Assembly (NCBI RefSeq): GCF_048544455.1
Contig: NC_133528.1
Span: 51,326,293-51,390,292 of the forward strand
DNA from: Silene latifolia
Taxonomy: Eukaryota > Streptophyta > Magnoliopsida > Caryophyllales > Caryophyllaceae
Reading direction: 5' to 3'
Length of the DNA: 64,000 bases
Positions 1 through 9,913 of this stretch are shown here, piece after piece. The position numbers and the translations under genes are program-made. How positions within the stretch are numbered: the first letter of the stretch is position 1; every line of letters begins with the position of its first letter. The notes under the pieces were generated by a model. It made no database searches. It was not told where the DNA came from and saw nothing but the letters and a program-made list of their open reading frames with translations.

Positions 1-38
1 GGTCCCAGCTCGACCTTCTTTTCTTCGAGCCTCTATAA

Positions 39-1253
39 TTAGTAACAATCAAAACAGCTCAAAGCGCGCAGCATTAAATCGTACATCTGCGCATGTGCTA
101 CAAAAAAGCATAAGTAGCACCAAAGTGGATTACAGAAATAGGAAATAAAAGTGTTAAACTTTTTAAGCCGAACAAATTTCCTATGAGCGCTCCTAAATTT
201 ATCCACAAAATAAAGGAGCGAGGGAGCAATAGATGATAAATTAAGGTCCCGATTCAGATTAGCAATTTTGACATGACAAGTACGGTGAAAATTCGTTAAA
301 TTACAAGTCCACATGGGAGGGGGTATAGCATTACAAGAATTAGAACGAGTCAAGCGAGGTAGCATACTTTGAATATTAACAATAATAAAATTACCGCTAA
401 TTACCTCAGGTAGGTTGCTCTCAACGTCGGAATCACTGACAAAGGAATTTATTACCTCATCCGTGCTAGGAGCAATTACCGACTCAGCTGTCCTTTCGTC
501 GCCCTCAGTGGAATTCGTCCCGTAAATCTCAGCCTCAAGCGCATCCAACTCGGCTTTGAATAGGGGAGACTCACCGTATCCATTATCATCATCAAAATTG
601 TCGTCTAAAACGACCCCAAGTAACGCATCTAAGCTCCCAATGGCCAGTTCAGTCGATCGAGCTGAATAATCATTCGATCGACCAATTTCCTCCTGAATTC
701 CACTCGATCGAGTAGAATTATTGCTCGATCGAGCACTTTCTCCTGGAAAATCACTCGATCGACTAATATTAGTCACTCGATCGAGTGATTCCTCCTGTAC
801 AGGGCTGAAATCTTCGCATAAACTCTGGAAATACGATAGAAATTCGTCATCCGAGACATAGAAATCATTCTCAGCATTGGGCAACACGGGTTCTTCATGG
901 GAAAAACCGCTCTTGGTCAAGTACACCTCTTTTGGTTGCCTACTATCCGACTCAGCTGTTAACTGAGCTATTCCAGACTCGATCTCATCGACGTACGCGA
1001 AAAATCGTCTATCATATTCTTGCACTAAAGATTTCAGCTCCGCAATCCCTTCTTTCTGTATATCAGGAGGATCTTGTTGCGGTGGCCATTGATAGGGTGG
1101 ATATGGCAGCACAACTACAGTTGCCTGACTAGCTCGACTGCGCTGCTTGAACGCGTAAACTTCGTCAATCTCTGCCAAACACGAAACTGCATCATGCCCA
1201 GCAGCACCACATCTCCCGCAGTAAATCACCTGCTGTTCCATATAATAGAACAT
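39..1253 (-). CDS. gag-like protein with N-terminal zinc knuckle and RSS repeats (gypsy-1)
   Basis: An open frame of about 404 codons from the ATG at 1253; an upstream GTG at 1301 is in frame. A CX2CX4HX4C zinc knuckle lies at about residues 12-25, then an acidic, low-complexity middle. Next come repeats of the type ARSS, TRSS and SRSS, encoded by TCGATCGA sites at 653-784, and then a Cys-rich hydrophobic tail with no recognised domain. Usually in Ty3/gypsy Gag a capsid domain precedes the knuckle; here only about 170 bp separate primer site and start, so no capsid fits. The same start architecture occurs in gypsy-2. No protease follows before the stop at 39. This may be a non-autonomous derivative or a separate ORF; downstream sequence is missing. 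Confidence 0.7.
   Translation of the reverse strand: MFYYMEQQVIYCGRCGAAGHDAVSCLAEIDEVYAFKQRSRASQATVVVLPYPPYQWPPQQDPPDIQKEGIAELKSLVQEYDRRFFAYVDEIESGIAQLTAESDSRQPKEVYLTKSGFSHEEPVLPNAENDFYVSDDEFLSYFQSLCEDFSPVQEESLDRVTNISRSSDFPGESARSSNNSTRSSGIQEEIGRSNDYSARSTELAIGSLDALLGVVLDDNFDDDNGYGESPLFKAELDALEAEIYGTNSTEGDERTAESVIAPSTDEVINSFVSDSDVESNLPEVISGNFIIVNIQSMLPRLTRSNSCNAIPPPMWTCNLTNFHRTCHVKIANLNRDLNLSSIAPSLLYFVDKFRSAHRKFVRLKKFNTFISYFCNPLWCYLCFFVAHAQMYDLMLRALSCFDCY
653..784 (-). repeat. TCGATCGA array in gypsy-1 gag (6 sites)
   Basis: TCGATCGA begins at 653, 674, 704, 725, 755 and 777: spacings 21, 30, 21, 30, 22. The first five are read in one frame as R-S-(S/N/T). The last, offset by 22 bp, is read in another frame as L-D-R-V, so the spacing is kept even where the protein motif is not. 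Confidence 0.95.
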
Positions 1254-1423
1254 TGGTGACGGGTCAAAGGTACTCAAGCCTTCCCTTTGACGATCTTTCA
1301 CCTAGAACTGTCTGTAAGGCCTATCAAAACAGCACTCAAGGAAAAAGATTAGAACGGCCTCAAGGGAAAAATCCCCTGAGGCTAAAAACAGATAAAATTA
1401 AACAAATAAATAAATAGATTGCC
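1254..1423 (-). other. gypsy-1 leader between PBS and gag
   Basis: About 170 bp with no coding potential. The usual capsid-coding region would be expected between the primer site and the zinc knuckle, but there is no room for it. Confidence 0.6.
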
Positions 1424-1441
1424 TCCCCGGCAACGGCGCCA
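1424..1441 (-). other. primer-binding site, tRNA-Asp type (gypsy-1)
   Basis: The minus strand reads TGGCGCCGTTGCCGGGGA, complementary to the 18-nt 3' end of plant tRNA-Asp including CCA. It sits 6 nt inside the LTR edge and fixes the element's orientation. Confidence 0.93.
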
Positions 1442-2238
1442 AAATTTGATACTGTCGTTTCGTACCAAAAATAAAATACCTAAGTACAACTAACATAAGT
1501 CAGCGGTAAGTAGGGTCGATCTCCACAGGGAGGCGGTGTACTATCTACTTGTCTATTTATCTGTCTAATGTCACAATGCTGGGGGTTTGATTGATTTGGA
1601 CTAACTAAACTACTGAAGCTAAAGGCAAGAGAAAAGGGATAAAGGAGATTAACAATAAGAGAAAGGAAATATGCTAGGAATTGGTCTACCGTGGCAGCTA
1701 TACTATCGGGTATACTGAGACAATTAAACTATTGATAAGAAGAGCTATGGTCGTCACCTTTCGGTCCTTAAACCGCCCTAGAGCGTAAATAGCTTAGCTT
1801 TCGCCCTCACTACAATACCCTATTGTAATTAAGCAAGCCTTCCCTTCCAATCTTTCGATCCAGGTCGGGGTTAACTAGATAAATTGGTCTCCTGCATGCA
1901 TTCATTCGACCAGATAACAATTAAATTGCCTAATACAATTCTTATCGCAAGACTAATCTATTCAAGTCAATTATAACACATTGCTACCACGTCTTCCCTA
2001 ATCCTAACATACTACGGAATTTAGCTAGACATGGAATTAAGGGGAACAAGAATAAAAGAAATAAAAACAATAAACATTAAATTAAGAAGAGAGAAGGGAA
2101 GAAAGAATTACTAAATTAAAAGATCCGGAAATGAAGAACAAAAGTAACAGTGGCAAAAGTAGCAGTGTATTCGAACCAGAGAGAAAAGGAACAAAAAATA
2201 GAGTGTGAGAGAGAGTTTAAATGACGTCCTAAGCTTCC

Positions 2239-2246
2239 TATTTATA
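2239..2246 (-). promoter_or_regulatory. putative TATA box of the gypsy-1 LTR
   Basis: The minus strand reads TATAAATA. A TC-rich stretch (about 2170-2220) lies downstream and the TCGATCGA array lies upstream, as expected for a U3 promoter. The transcription start is inferred, not seen. Confidence 0.5.
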
Positions 2247-2315
2247 AGAAAATAGGATTAGCTAAACCTAATTGACGGAAAATAACTAAAAAGCCCAGCC
2301 CGTAGCAAAATCCAC

Positions 2316-2497
2316 TCGATCGAGTGGAATAAAACCACTCGATCGAGCAAACTCACCCAAAAACCGCTCGATCGACCAATAAATCACTCGATCGAGTAAA
2401 GGCATATAAAGAACTGGTCGATCGACTAGATTAGTTACTCGATCGACCATTTGTTCATCCTAAAACCACTCGATCGACTAATAAATCACTCGATCGA
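2316..2497 (-). repeat. TCGATCGA array in the gypsy-1 LTR (8 sites)
   Basis: Sites begin at 2316, 2339, 2368, 2388, 2418, 2439, 2470 and 2490: spacings 23, 29, 20, 30, 21, 31, 20. The short/long alternation is the same as in gag, although this region is non-coding and in U3. Confidence 0.95.
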
Positions 2498-2804
2498 GTG
2501 AAACTTGACTTCAGCAGCTCATCATTCACGTTAGTTTGACTTTGACTTGTCCTTTTAGCTCCCGAAACACCTTCACGCATCCCAAGACAGCTATATTTCC
2601 CGCTCCAAATTATCTCTTCCTCCAAATGCATGCAAAACGGACGGTAAATGGCATGAATCTACTACTTTATGGCTCATTCCTGCAATTAAGACAAAATAAC
2701 CCAAAGTAGCATATTCGGGGCATTTCGTAGCATAAAACTACGATAAAAGCAAGGAAATACGTGCATAAAATAGGCTAAAAAGACTATATAAAATGCACGT
2801 ATCA

Positions 2805-3218
2805 GTTGTGTCCTTCATGGAATCCAGTAACCTTATACTTTCCATCTACTTGCAGCGAAAATTGTACCATAGCTTCACATTCAATACGAGTAATCAACCG
2901 CACACGATCTGTTTTTTTATCTTTACTCTCCTCCCTTGTTCCAGCCTTGTTGCATAACACTCTCCTCAACGTAAATACTTCAGCATTTCCTTTTTTCCTT
3001 TTTGTTGTACCCAATCTAGTCTGAAAGCCACAATGTTTTGCATAGTCTTTGTAAAACTGAACTCCTTCTTCTATGGTATTGTATAAATATCCTAGTTTAG
3101 GCTTCTTCTCATCTACACATGGTGGAAAGTACTCCTCAGGTTGTTCTGGTAGAATAGTACAAATTGGTGTAGACAATAATGTCGAAATCGCTGTACTAAC
3201 TTCATCATTTGCTTCCAT
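2805..3218 (-). pseudogene. FAR1 DNA-binding domain gene fragment of a MULE, cut by gypsy-1
   Basis: The first about 137 codons of a FAR1/FHY3-type protein. It has an acidic N-terminus, then the FAR1 domain: a YNTIEEGVQFYKDYAKHCGF-type helix, a Lys-rich strand, a Cys at the VLCNKAG segment, a conserved C in the RIECEAMV segment, and the FHEGHN end where the His of the next motif should follow. The frame runs straight into the gypsy-1 LTR at 2804, so transposase and SWIM regions are displaced beyond the window. In MULEs this domain is the N-terminal DNA-binding part of the transposase. The start ATG at 3218 fits family length. A domesticated host FAR1 gene is less likely because MULE-like termini lie 1 kb upstream. 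Confidence 0.8.
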
Positions 3219-4280
3219 TTAATCTGCACAACTGGAAATTGAAAATATTACTACACACCCATTGTTACAATCAATCAAACGTTTTCTGAATCTATGATAT
3301 ATAAGTTCTGCACATTTACTATAAATGTTTTGTTATTTTATAAAATTACCAGTAATTTGCCAAAACCAAATTAGAAAAAATACAATACAACATTGAACTC
3401 AACTGGGTACATTGTTTCACTACATGAGGTCCACTATAAAGTAGTTACAAGTACAAATTACGTGGAGTATCTCACACCCAACCCAGTACAAATTTTCTGA
3501 ACCTACAGTACAAATTTCCTGAACCTATGGTATTTATTTGCTGAACACTACAAAGAAGTACAAATTACATGGAGTATCTCACACCCAACCCAGTACAAAT
3601 TTTCTCAACCTATAATACAAATTTCTTTGACCCTATGGTATATATTTTCTGAACCTATGGTATATATTTTCTGAACAACTTCTATAATACACATCATCTC
3701 TAATAACTAATCTTCCAACTCTGATCTTATAAAATTTGTTCAGAAAATATCCACACAATCAATCAAATATCTCTTTATGAATTTATGAAAAAATCCACAC
3801 AATATCAACTCTAATCTTATGAATTTAAGATAACAATTACTGAATCCGTACAATTTCATCAATCAAACACCAATTCATTTAACCAATTCATGAATCTAAG
3901 CTAACAAATAATCAATCCGTACAATTCTTCAATCAAATAACAATTCAATCCACAAAAAAAAATCGAACAAGTTTAATTAGTTGTTTACCAGGATATAATC
4001 GATTACTTGCTGTCAATTACTTTGATAATCTTCGATGCAATTGGTTTGATCATCCTTGTTTTTCAATTACGAAGAAAATTTGTGTTGTTTTTTGGGTGGA
4101 TTTGTAATTGCAGTGACAGGGTTATGAAATTTAGGCGTTTTTGACATTAAACAGTGGTTTTTTTAATAAGAAAGGCAAGCTACTTAATTTTGCGCGCGTT
4201 GATCTTAGCCGTAGGTAGTCTTCATCGGATGGTCAGCAGTGGTTCTCATGGTTCTCATGGGAAGGAGGTTCTCATGGGAT

Positions 4281-4282
<2 letters not shown>
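3219..4282 (-). other. 5' flank and terminal region of the FAR1-type MULE (MULE-A)
   Basis: AT-rich, no gene. Two direct repeats of about 55 bp start at 3451 and 3558 (period 107) and contain GTACAAATTAC and TCTCACACCCAACCCAG. Smaller TGAACCTATGGTATATATTT repeats follow at 3600-3680. The last about 50 bp before the (TA)n tract carry three CATGAGAACC-type units on the minus strand (4233-4278), resembling the outer end of MULE-B. I take this as the upstream terminus of the element whose gene is at 2805-3218. Confidence 0.5.

Positions 4283-4338
<56 letters not shown>
4283..4338. repeat. (TA)28 microsatellite between two MULE-like ends
   Basis: An uninterrupted 56-bp TA tract with MULE-A terminus on the left and the MULE-B left end on the right. 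A matching (TA)31 tract flanks the other end of MULE-B at 26048. Confidence 0.95.
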
Positions 4339-4341
<3 letters not shown>

Positions 4342-4379
4342 GGGATCCGGTGAGAACCCCTAAATATTTGAGGATTGAG
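4339..4379 (+). repeat. MULE-B left terminal inverted repeat
   Basis: Begins GTCGGGATCCGGTGAG and ends TATTTGAGGATTGAG. It pairs imperfectly with 26004-26047; the inner TATTTGAGGATT is exact. Confidence 0.65.
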
Positions 4380-5511
4380 TAACGGATACAATATCGCGCA
4401 TTAAACTAAACAATATCACTTAAAAAAAAGGTAACAAAACAGACATGCACGCCTTTTGAAATTCATAACCGCGCAATAGTTTTTTCAACTTCTCACTTTC
4501 TCTCTCTAAAAACTCAAAAAACCACTAAAATTCCCGATTATTAACGCGAATCAACAACAATTTACGAAAAAATACTAATCATTGTTCAATTCAGTTGCAT
4601 TTTGACTAAAAATCAGGTACAATTTCTGTCTTAATTCTCTCGAGGACTTCAATTTTAGTGAAATCATTGTTAAAATCGAGTATTTGTTAGTTTAAGTATC
4701 AAAATTATTGATAAACTTCGTTAATTTCCAATAATTTTCATATAATTGTACAACTTCGTAGTTGTTAATTGAATGTTTTTATTTGATTGAAATTGCATAT
4801 TTTCCTCTTTAAATGCTAAATTAGCGTTGAATATTGTGCGACTGCGAAAAATTAGGGTTCGACATTGTTCGAAGTGCAAAATAAGTATTTCGTATTGTTT
4901 TTATCAATTAAGAATAGGTTTTAACATATTCAATGAAGAAATTTATGTTTAAACACTGTTCTATTGTTTATTTGTGATATTCAAAGTTCGACATTGTTTA
5001 ATTGTGAAAAATTAGGGTTAAAACTGGTTAAAAAACTGTTTAATATAATAAACCGTTTAATTATTCGTTTGAACACTGTTCGATTGTGAAATTGAAAGTT
5101 CAAAATTGTGTATTTTTCAAAATAACGGTTGCAAATTGTTTGAATCGCGAAAATTAGGGTTAAACGTTTGGTTAAATGTGAACGAGTACAATTTCATAAC
5201 ACTGAATTGAATTTGTTTGACAATGAGGTCCATGAATTGAGAGTTTCTGTTCAGTACAATGAATAACGTTGATATATGTGTTGGCAATGAGGAAGACAAA
5301 CTTGTAATATTGTTACTTGTATGGTCGATATTGAATCGAATATTAGTGGTCTTTGAATCTTCATGAATTTTGTGTAGTTCTATTATTGATAGTGTTTACG
5401 AAATACTGAAATGTATACTCCTTTAAAAATACTTATTACCAGTGACATACAATAGTGATGTTGTTTTGAATAAGGTGTGAAATTATGTCTAATGAAGTGT
5501 GATATTGATTA
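4380..5511 (+). other. upstream region of the Ulp1-like gene in MULE-B
   Basis: AT-rich with no ORF of note. It holds two AACAATATCAC-like copies of the element's dispersed motif near 4390-4410, a TC-rich stretch at 4490-4510, and many scattered ATTGTT words. It probably contains promoter and 5' UTR; I cannot place a start site. Confidence 0.4.
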
Positions 5512-6668
5512 ATGAGAATGGACTTGATGACTTCAAAACAACACGACCAAACATACACGAGAAAGAGGAGATCAAAAAATGATGAGGTTGAACAACCAAG
5601 CAAGAGGTCAAAAAATGGTAATGAAAATAAAAGTAAAGCTGACGAAATGGTGTTACAGGATGAAGTTGAAGAGCATCCTGCCGTCAACAAAAAAAAGGGC
5701 CAACCATCAAAAAAGAAATCAAAGACTGATAGAAACAAAGATGCCGAATTGGTGGTACAGGATGCGAGAGGTAGAGCGACTGAGATCAAAAAGAAGAAGG
5801 TGCAACCGTTTCAAACTAAATGTAGGCCACTGAAATTGGTTGAGTTGATTGCGAACTTAAATGAAGAACAAAGGAAGGCTGTTTCTGATGTTGGCTTTGG
5901 TGGATTGTTAGAGTTGAAACTAACAAAAATTCCACATGGAATTCTGAAATTGCTGCTGAAGGCATTTGATCACACAAGCAACATGTTCAAAACAAAAAAA
6001 ATTGATTTCCTGTTGACGAAAGACGATGTGCATGACATATTTCAACTTCCTCGACAAGGTCGGAAAGTGGACGTCGCTCACATGGGAAACACCACTGTTG
6101 TGACAGACACAAAGCTGAAAAATGCATGGAGGGCAAAGTTTGGATTGGAGAGTACTTCAGCTCCAATTATGGTCAAAGATGTACATGAAAGACTGATGGA
6201 ATGTAATGATCTTTGGAGATGAATTTAAAAGAATGTTTGTAATTTACAGCATGTCTATTTTCCTAGCACCGTCTTCAAATAAATCTCTGGACTTGAAACT
6301 GGTAAAGGCTGTTGAGCATGTGACAAGGATAAGCCAATTTGATTGGTGTGAATACGTATTTGAGGAAATGGTTAGAAGTGTTAGGGTGTTCAAAGAAGGG
6401 GGAAAGTCAACTGTCAGTGGATGCGTAATAGTTATTATGCTAGCATATATGCATAGGTTCGATTTCAAGGGTGATGTTTTCGAACACACTTTACCACTCA
6501 TCCAACATTGGGACGATAAAAAATTGTCAAAGAGAGTGGATGATGAGAAAAAAACAGGATCTTTGGGGAATGCTCCAATATCAAAGATTCAAGACCCCAT
6601 CCGTCAAACAACAAGAAGTCCCTAAAAAAACACCATATTCTTCAGCAGCTCCAGAGATATTACTGACT
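5512..6668 (+). pseudogene. N-terminal exon: basic region and DUF1985-like domain
   Basis: From ATG 5512. The first about 100 residues are Lys-rich with repeated (Q)PSKK(R)SK patches, like nuclear localisation signals, and two related blocks (EMVLQDEVEE, ELVVQDARGR). The globular part begins at PLKLVELIANLNEEQR and contains GFGGLLELKL, FLLTKDDVHDIFQLP and, after a one-base frameshift around 6205-6222, EFKRMFVIYSMSIFLAP and QFDWCEYVFEEMV. That order matches the N-terminal domain of plant Ulp1-like mobile proteins (DUF1985 type; assignment from memory of the family). A stop at 6623 and another at 6669 precede the donor site GTAAGC at about 6777. Confidence 0.65.
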
Positions 6669-6776
6669 TAGACGTCTGATCAGGAAGCTGAAGTGGAAAC
6701 AAAAGAGGGGTATATGATGGTGAAGTTGCCTAGTGGTGTTGAAACTGATGAACAAATCAGAGCAAGGGCAATGGAC

Positions 6777-7219
6777 GTAAGCACTAATGAAATAAATTTC
6801 TAACTGATAATTATTTTAGCTATGATATTAAAATATTATTGTGATATTGTTTTTGAACTAGTGTGATATTGTTTTGAGTCTGCTGTGATATTATTATGAT
6901 ATTGATATTGAATAAAAGCATTTGCTATCTGATAATTATTTTAGATATGATATTGTTTGATATATTGTATGATATTGTGATATTGGTAATTGATAATTGT
7001 GATATAGTTTAGAAAAGCAAATGATATTGAATAACAGATTGTTGTGATATTGATTTAAAAAATGTTATGATATTGTTTTTGCACTAGTGTGATATTATTT
7101 GTAGTACGCTGTGATATTGTTATGAAAGTTGATATTAAAAACCTTATTATAGTGTCATATCTTCTTATTATCTAAGAGTCTATTTTAGTGTTTAATATAT
7201 TTATTTTGTAATTTGGCAG
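6777..7219 (+). repeat. intron rich in GTGATATTGTTT repeats
   Basis: Lies between a GTAAGC donor and a TTTGGCAG acceptor. It contains about 15 GTGATATTGTTT-like units, often preceded by ACTAG or TCTGC. No coding potential. Confidence 0.7.
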
Positions 7220-7596
7220 CGTGCTCATGAAATTTATCTACGTATGAAAAGGGACAATGAATTGTTCATAGGTAGGTATGTACGTAACATGAGAAAACTG
7301 ATCACTATGAAAGCAAAAAGTTCAATGGGTGAAGCAACTACATCTACACAATCAGTGCGAAGGTAGATGGTGCGGAAGATGTTGATCCTAAAGAACATCT
7401 TCTTTCTTTTGAAGAAGAGGTTGAGAATCTGAAAACAAGTACAATGAGAGACTCAAAACGCCTTTCATGAAAGATGTTGGGTATCATAACTTGATGGACA
7501 TGTTGATAGCGAGGTCATATGAAATGAAGAAAGCAAAAGAAGGGATGCCATCATTTGATGTTTGGACTGAAATGTTGAAAGTGCAAAGACAAGGAA
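7220..7596 (+). pseudogene. helical exon remnant of the Ulp1-like gene
   Basis: After the acceptor the frame reads RAHEIYLRMKRDNELFIGRY, Arg/Lys-rich and probably helical, to a stop at about 7363. Further fragments such as EEEVENLKT and VGYHNLMDMLIARSYEM continue in other frames. No domain recognised; broken by at least two frameshifts. Confidence 0.5.
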
Positions 7597-8415
7597 TTGA
7601 ACAAAAATACGGTGGATGTACGAGATAAAGATCTACTGAACGGTGATGATGACTTGGCATGTGATGACAAACAACAGGATGATGATATTAATGATGTTAC
7701 TAACTTGGACAGTGGTGATGATGAAGACCAAGATGATGGACTGGATAATGACATGAATTCAAAATTGAATGATGTTATATCCAGTATTGGTGTAGGAGTA
7801 GGAAGTCCCGTTGAAGAGTTGAATCGTGATACACTAAATCAAGAAGACGGTGAAAAAGAGTGTGGAAAAATAAATGAGGAGACAGATGTGTTGACACAGC
7901 TTGATGAAAGTGTAATCAATGTTGGTTTAGGAGAGACCAAGACTGTTGAGAAGGTTAACACAGATAAACCAAATGAGGGCATTGAAAAAGAGGTTCAGGA
8001 AATGAATGAGGAGGCTGCAAAAAGGGATGGGAATACAGCAAATGTTGAGGACGTAACAAATGTTAAGGAGGGAATTGGAGAAGATGTTGAGGAAAATGTT
8101 AACAATGTACCAACTGTTGAGGACCTGAATACTAAGAACGTGGAGTCTGGAAAAGAGGCTGGGGAGAAGAATGATGATAAAAGTGTGGCGTCTCATATGA
8201 AGGAGGTTCTTCCAAATGTTCAGTTGGAAACAGAGAGAACGTGGAGCATCAATGACTATTTGTTGCACGCAGACAGCATGAACAAAATACGAATCGGCGA
8301 GATATGGTACCTCATAATTTGGGGTGTACTATGGACTGTGGTTTGCCGGACAGGGGATGCCGCACTTGTCTCGATTTCATGGTCAGACAGGACCATTTAT
8401 TTGAGACTGTCTTGA
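7597..8415 (+). pseudogene. acidic linker exon of the Ulp1-like gene
   Basis: A 272-codon open stretch, Asp/Glu/Asn-rich and probably disordered, with repeated NVEDVTNV-, TVEDLNTKNV- and TVEKVNTDKP-like units of 20-30 residues. The last about 30 residues are out of frame: the expected continuation in another frame reads LKRRKEVMDYCFLTDHAIKK, matching RKQVLDYCLLDDHSFPLE in the second unit. So a frameshift lies near 8360. Confidence 0.55.
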
Positions 8416-9853
8416 AGCGTCGGAAGGAAGTCATGGATTATTGCTTCCTTACAGATCATGCGATTAAGAAGACGTAAGTTTATTTTTTGAATGTAAGACA
8501 TTAATTAATCTACTACATAAAAATAATTAAAAAACTAATATGCTAATTTTTTGGAAAATGGTACGGAGAGAGATTGTCCGTGACTTTGGTATTTACCATA
8601 ACATACCAAAGAGCGATATTGAGTCTTTGTTGCCTGACACTAAAATAGAAGCAGTGGTTATTGAGGCATGGGCAATATTGCTCAATCAGTTTGAAATGGC
8701 GCCAAAAGACAACAACAGACCGACAAGGATTTTCTATGGCCTTGCCCACTCGGTATGGGAAACATAAACCTCATGTGTTCCTTGTGTTTTAAATTACGTG
8801 GAAAAATCTGTCAACACGACTAATCAATTCTGTTATAAACAAACAGAGTGGTATGGAGAAAATCTTACTTGTAGATGAAGAAAATGTTGATGAACTGACA
8901 ACAAGATCGAAGGAAGACGTATGGAGGACATGGGATATGTGGTCAAATCAATATAAACAGCCACTGAATTTAAATTCAGATATGGTAAGAATTTAAAAGT
9001 ACTTTTAGTTCTGGATCTTGTTAAGTTAATTATCGGATATTGTCGAAGTAAGTATTGATATTGTTTCTTAAATCAGGTAGCTATTTTAGTTGTGATATTG
9101 TATTATATATTCTGTGATATTGTTACTCATTACTTGTGATATTGTATGCTATGGTCTGTGAATGACAGTGTTATTTTCTATAAAATATTTCTATAGGTGT
9201 TCATACCTTTGCTATATGAAGACCACTACATTTGCGTCTGTATTGACACCAAGAGGGAAAAAATGTTCTACTTGGACAACCGAGATTATGAACATTTTGA
9301 GGACGAGGAGCATGTACACCTTGCTCATTTAACTGTAAGTACTATATTTAAAAATAAGAACTAAGGATATAATGCTTTTGTTAGCTAAAGATTGAAATTT
9401 GATAGTTATTTTTTATAAACATAAACAGGAGTGTTTACGGGCACTACCTCAACAAGTAAAGGTTATGCAAGTGGGGCGAAAGTACAGGACTATGTGCTGA
9501 CAAATGTCGCCTTTGATTGGCAAACAAAAGACTTGAACCTGGATTGTGGATTATTCATGATGTTCCACATGATGTTTTTTGTGGGTGAAGATTTTAAATG
9601 TGAACTGAACGATCAAAAGAAGAGGCAGTTGTACAGGGGGGAGATTGCAGCAACGCTTATGTTGAGCGATTTAAATAAATGTAGGAATCAGGTCCTGAGG
9701 AAGGTTACAAACCTTAATGAAATCAAAGGGACACTGTTGCCTAAATTAGTAGCAAAGAGGAAAGCAGCAAGCAAAAGAAAGAGAGGGAAAGGTGGGAAAA
9801 AGAATGTTCAAACTCCTGTACAAAAAAAAACAGGTTATTTTCTTCAACACTGA
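8397..9853 (+). pseudogene. Ulp1-like protease unit 1 (catalytic triad present)
   Basis: Exons at about 8397-8472, 8556-8748, 8848-8983, 9196-9333 and 9428-9853. Motifs: DYCFLTDHAI, VRDFGIYHNIPKSDIESLLP, IEAWAILLNQFE, then the peptidase core VFIPLLYEDHYICVCID with His at 9224-9226, FYLDNRDY with Asp at 9275-9277, and LNLDCGLFMMFHMM with Cys at 9545-9547. His-Asp-Cys order is that of C48 peptidases. A Lys/Arg-rich tail (KLVAKRKAASKRKRGKGGKK) follows. The exon from 9428 is open from within a codon; the acceptor phase needs transcript data. The residues for activity are present, but the gene as a whole is broken upstream. Confidence 0.75.
8984..9195 (+). repeat. intron with GTGATATTGTTT repeats
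   Basis: Donor GTAAGA after NLNSDM, acceptor CTATAG before VFIPLL. Four or five GTGATATTG units lie at 9053-9150. Confidence 0.7.
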
Positions 9854-9913
9854 CTTATTTTCATTATATATAAGCATTATATATTCAAATAACAAAAATA
9901 AATATTTTTGTAG

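Larger units (their letters stand above)
1..2804 (-). mobile_element. gypsy-1: partial Ty3/gypsy LTR retrotransposon, 5' end
   Basis: Read on the minus strand: a 1357-bp LTR (2804 to 1448), a tRNA-Asp primer-binding site, a short leader and a gag-like gene, running off the window at base 1. The LTR and gag are clearly related to those of gypsy-2 at 12207-21826: both have an N-terminal zinc knuckle, TCGATCGA arrays, and a shared LTR block around the motif GACCGAAAGGTGACG. The element has inserted into a FAR1-type gene at 2804/2805. The left end is outside the window, so neither target-site duplication nor completeness can be tested. Family level: Athila/Tat-like Ty3/gypsy, inferred from gypsy-2 pol. 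Confidence 0.9.
1448..2804 (-). repeat. gypsy-1 5' LTR
   Basis: The LTR is bounded by TGATAC and GTATCA, adjoins the primer site on one side and truncated FAR1 coding sequence on the other. It contains a TCGATCGA array (2316-2497) about 70-260 bp upstream of a TATA-like box in element orientation. The block around 1745-1810 is homologous to the gypsy-2 LTR at about 13250-13310. Confidence 0.9.
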
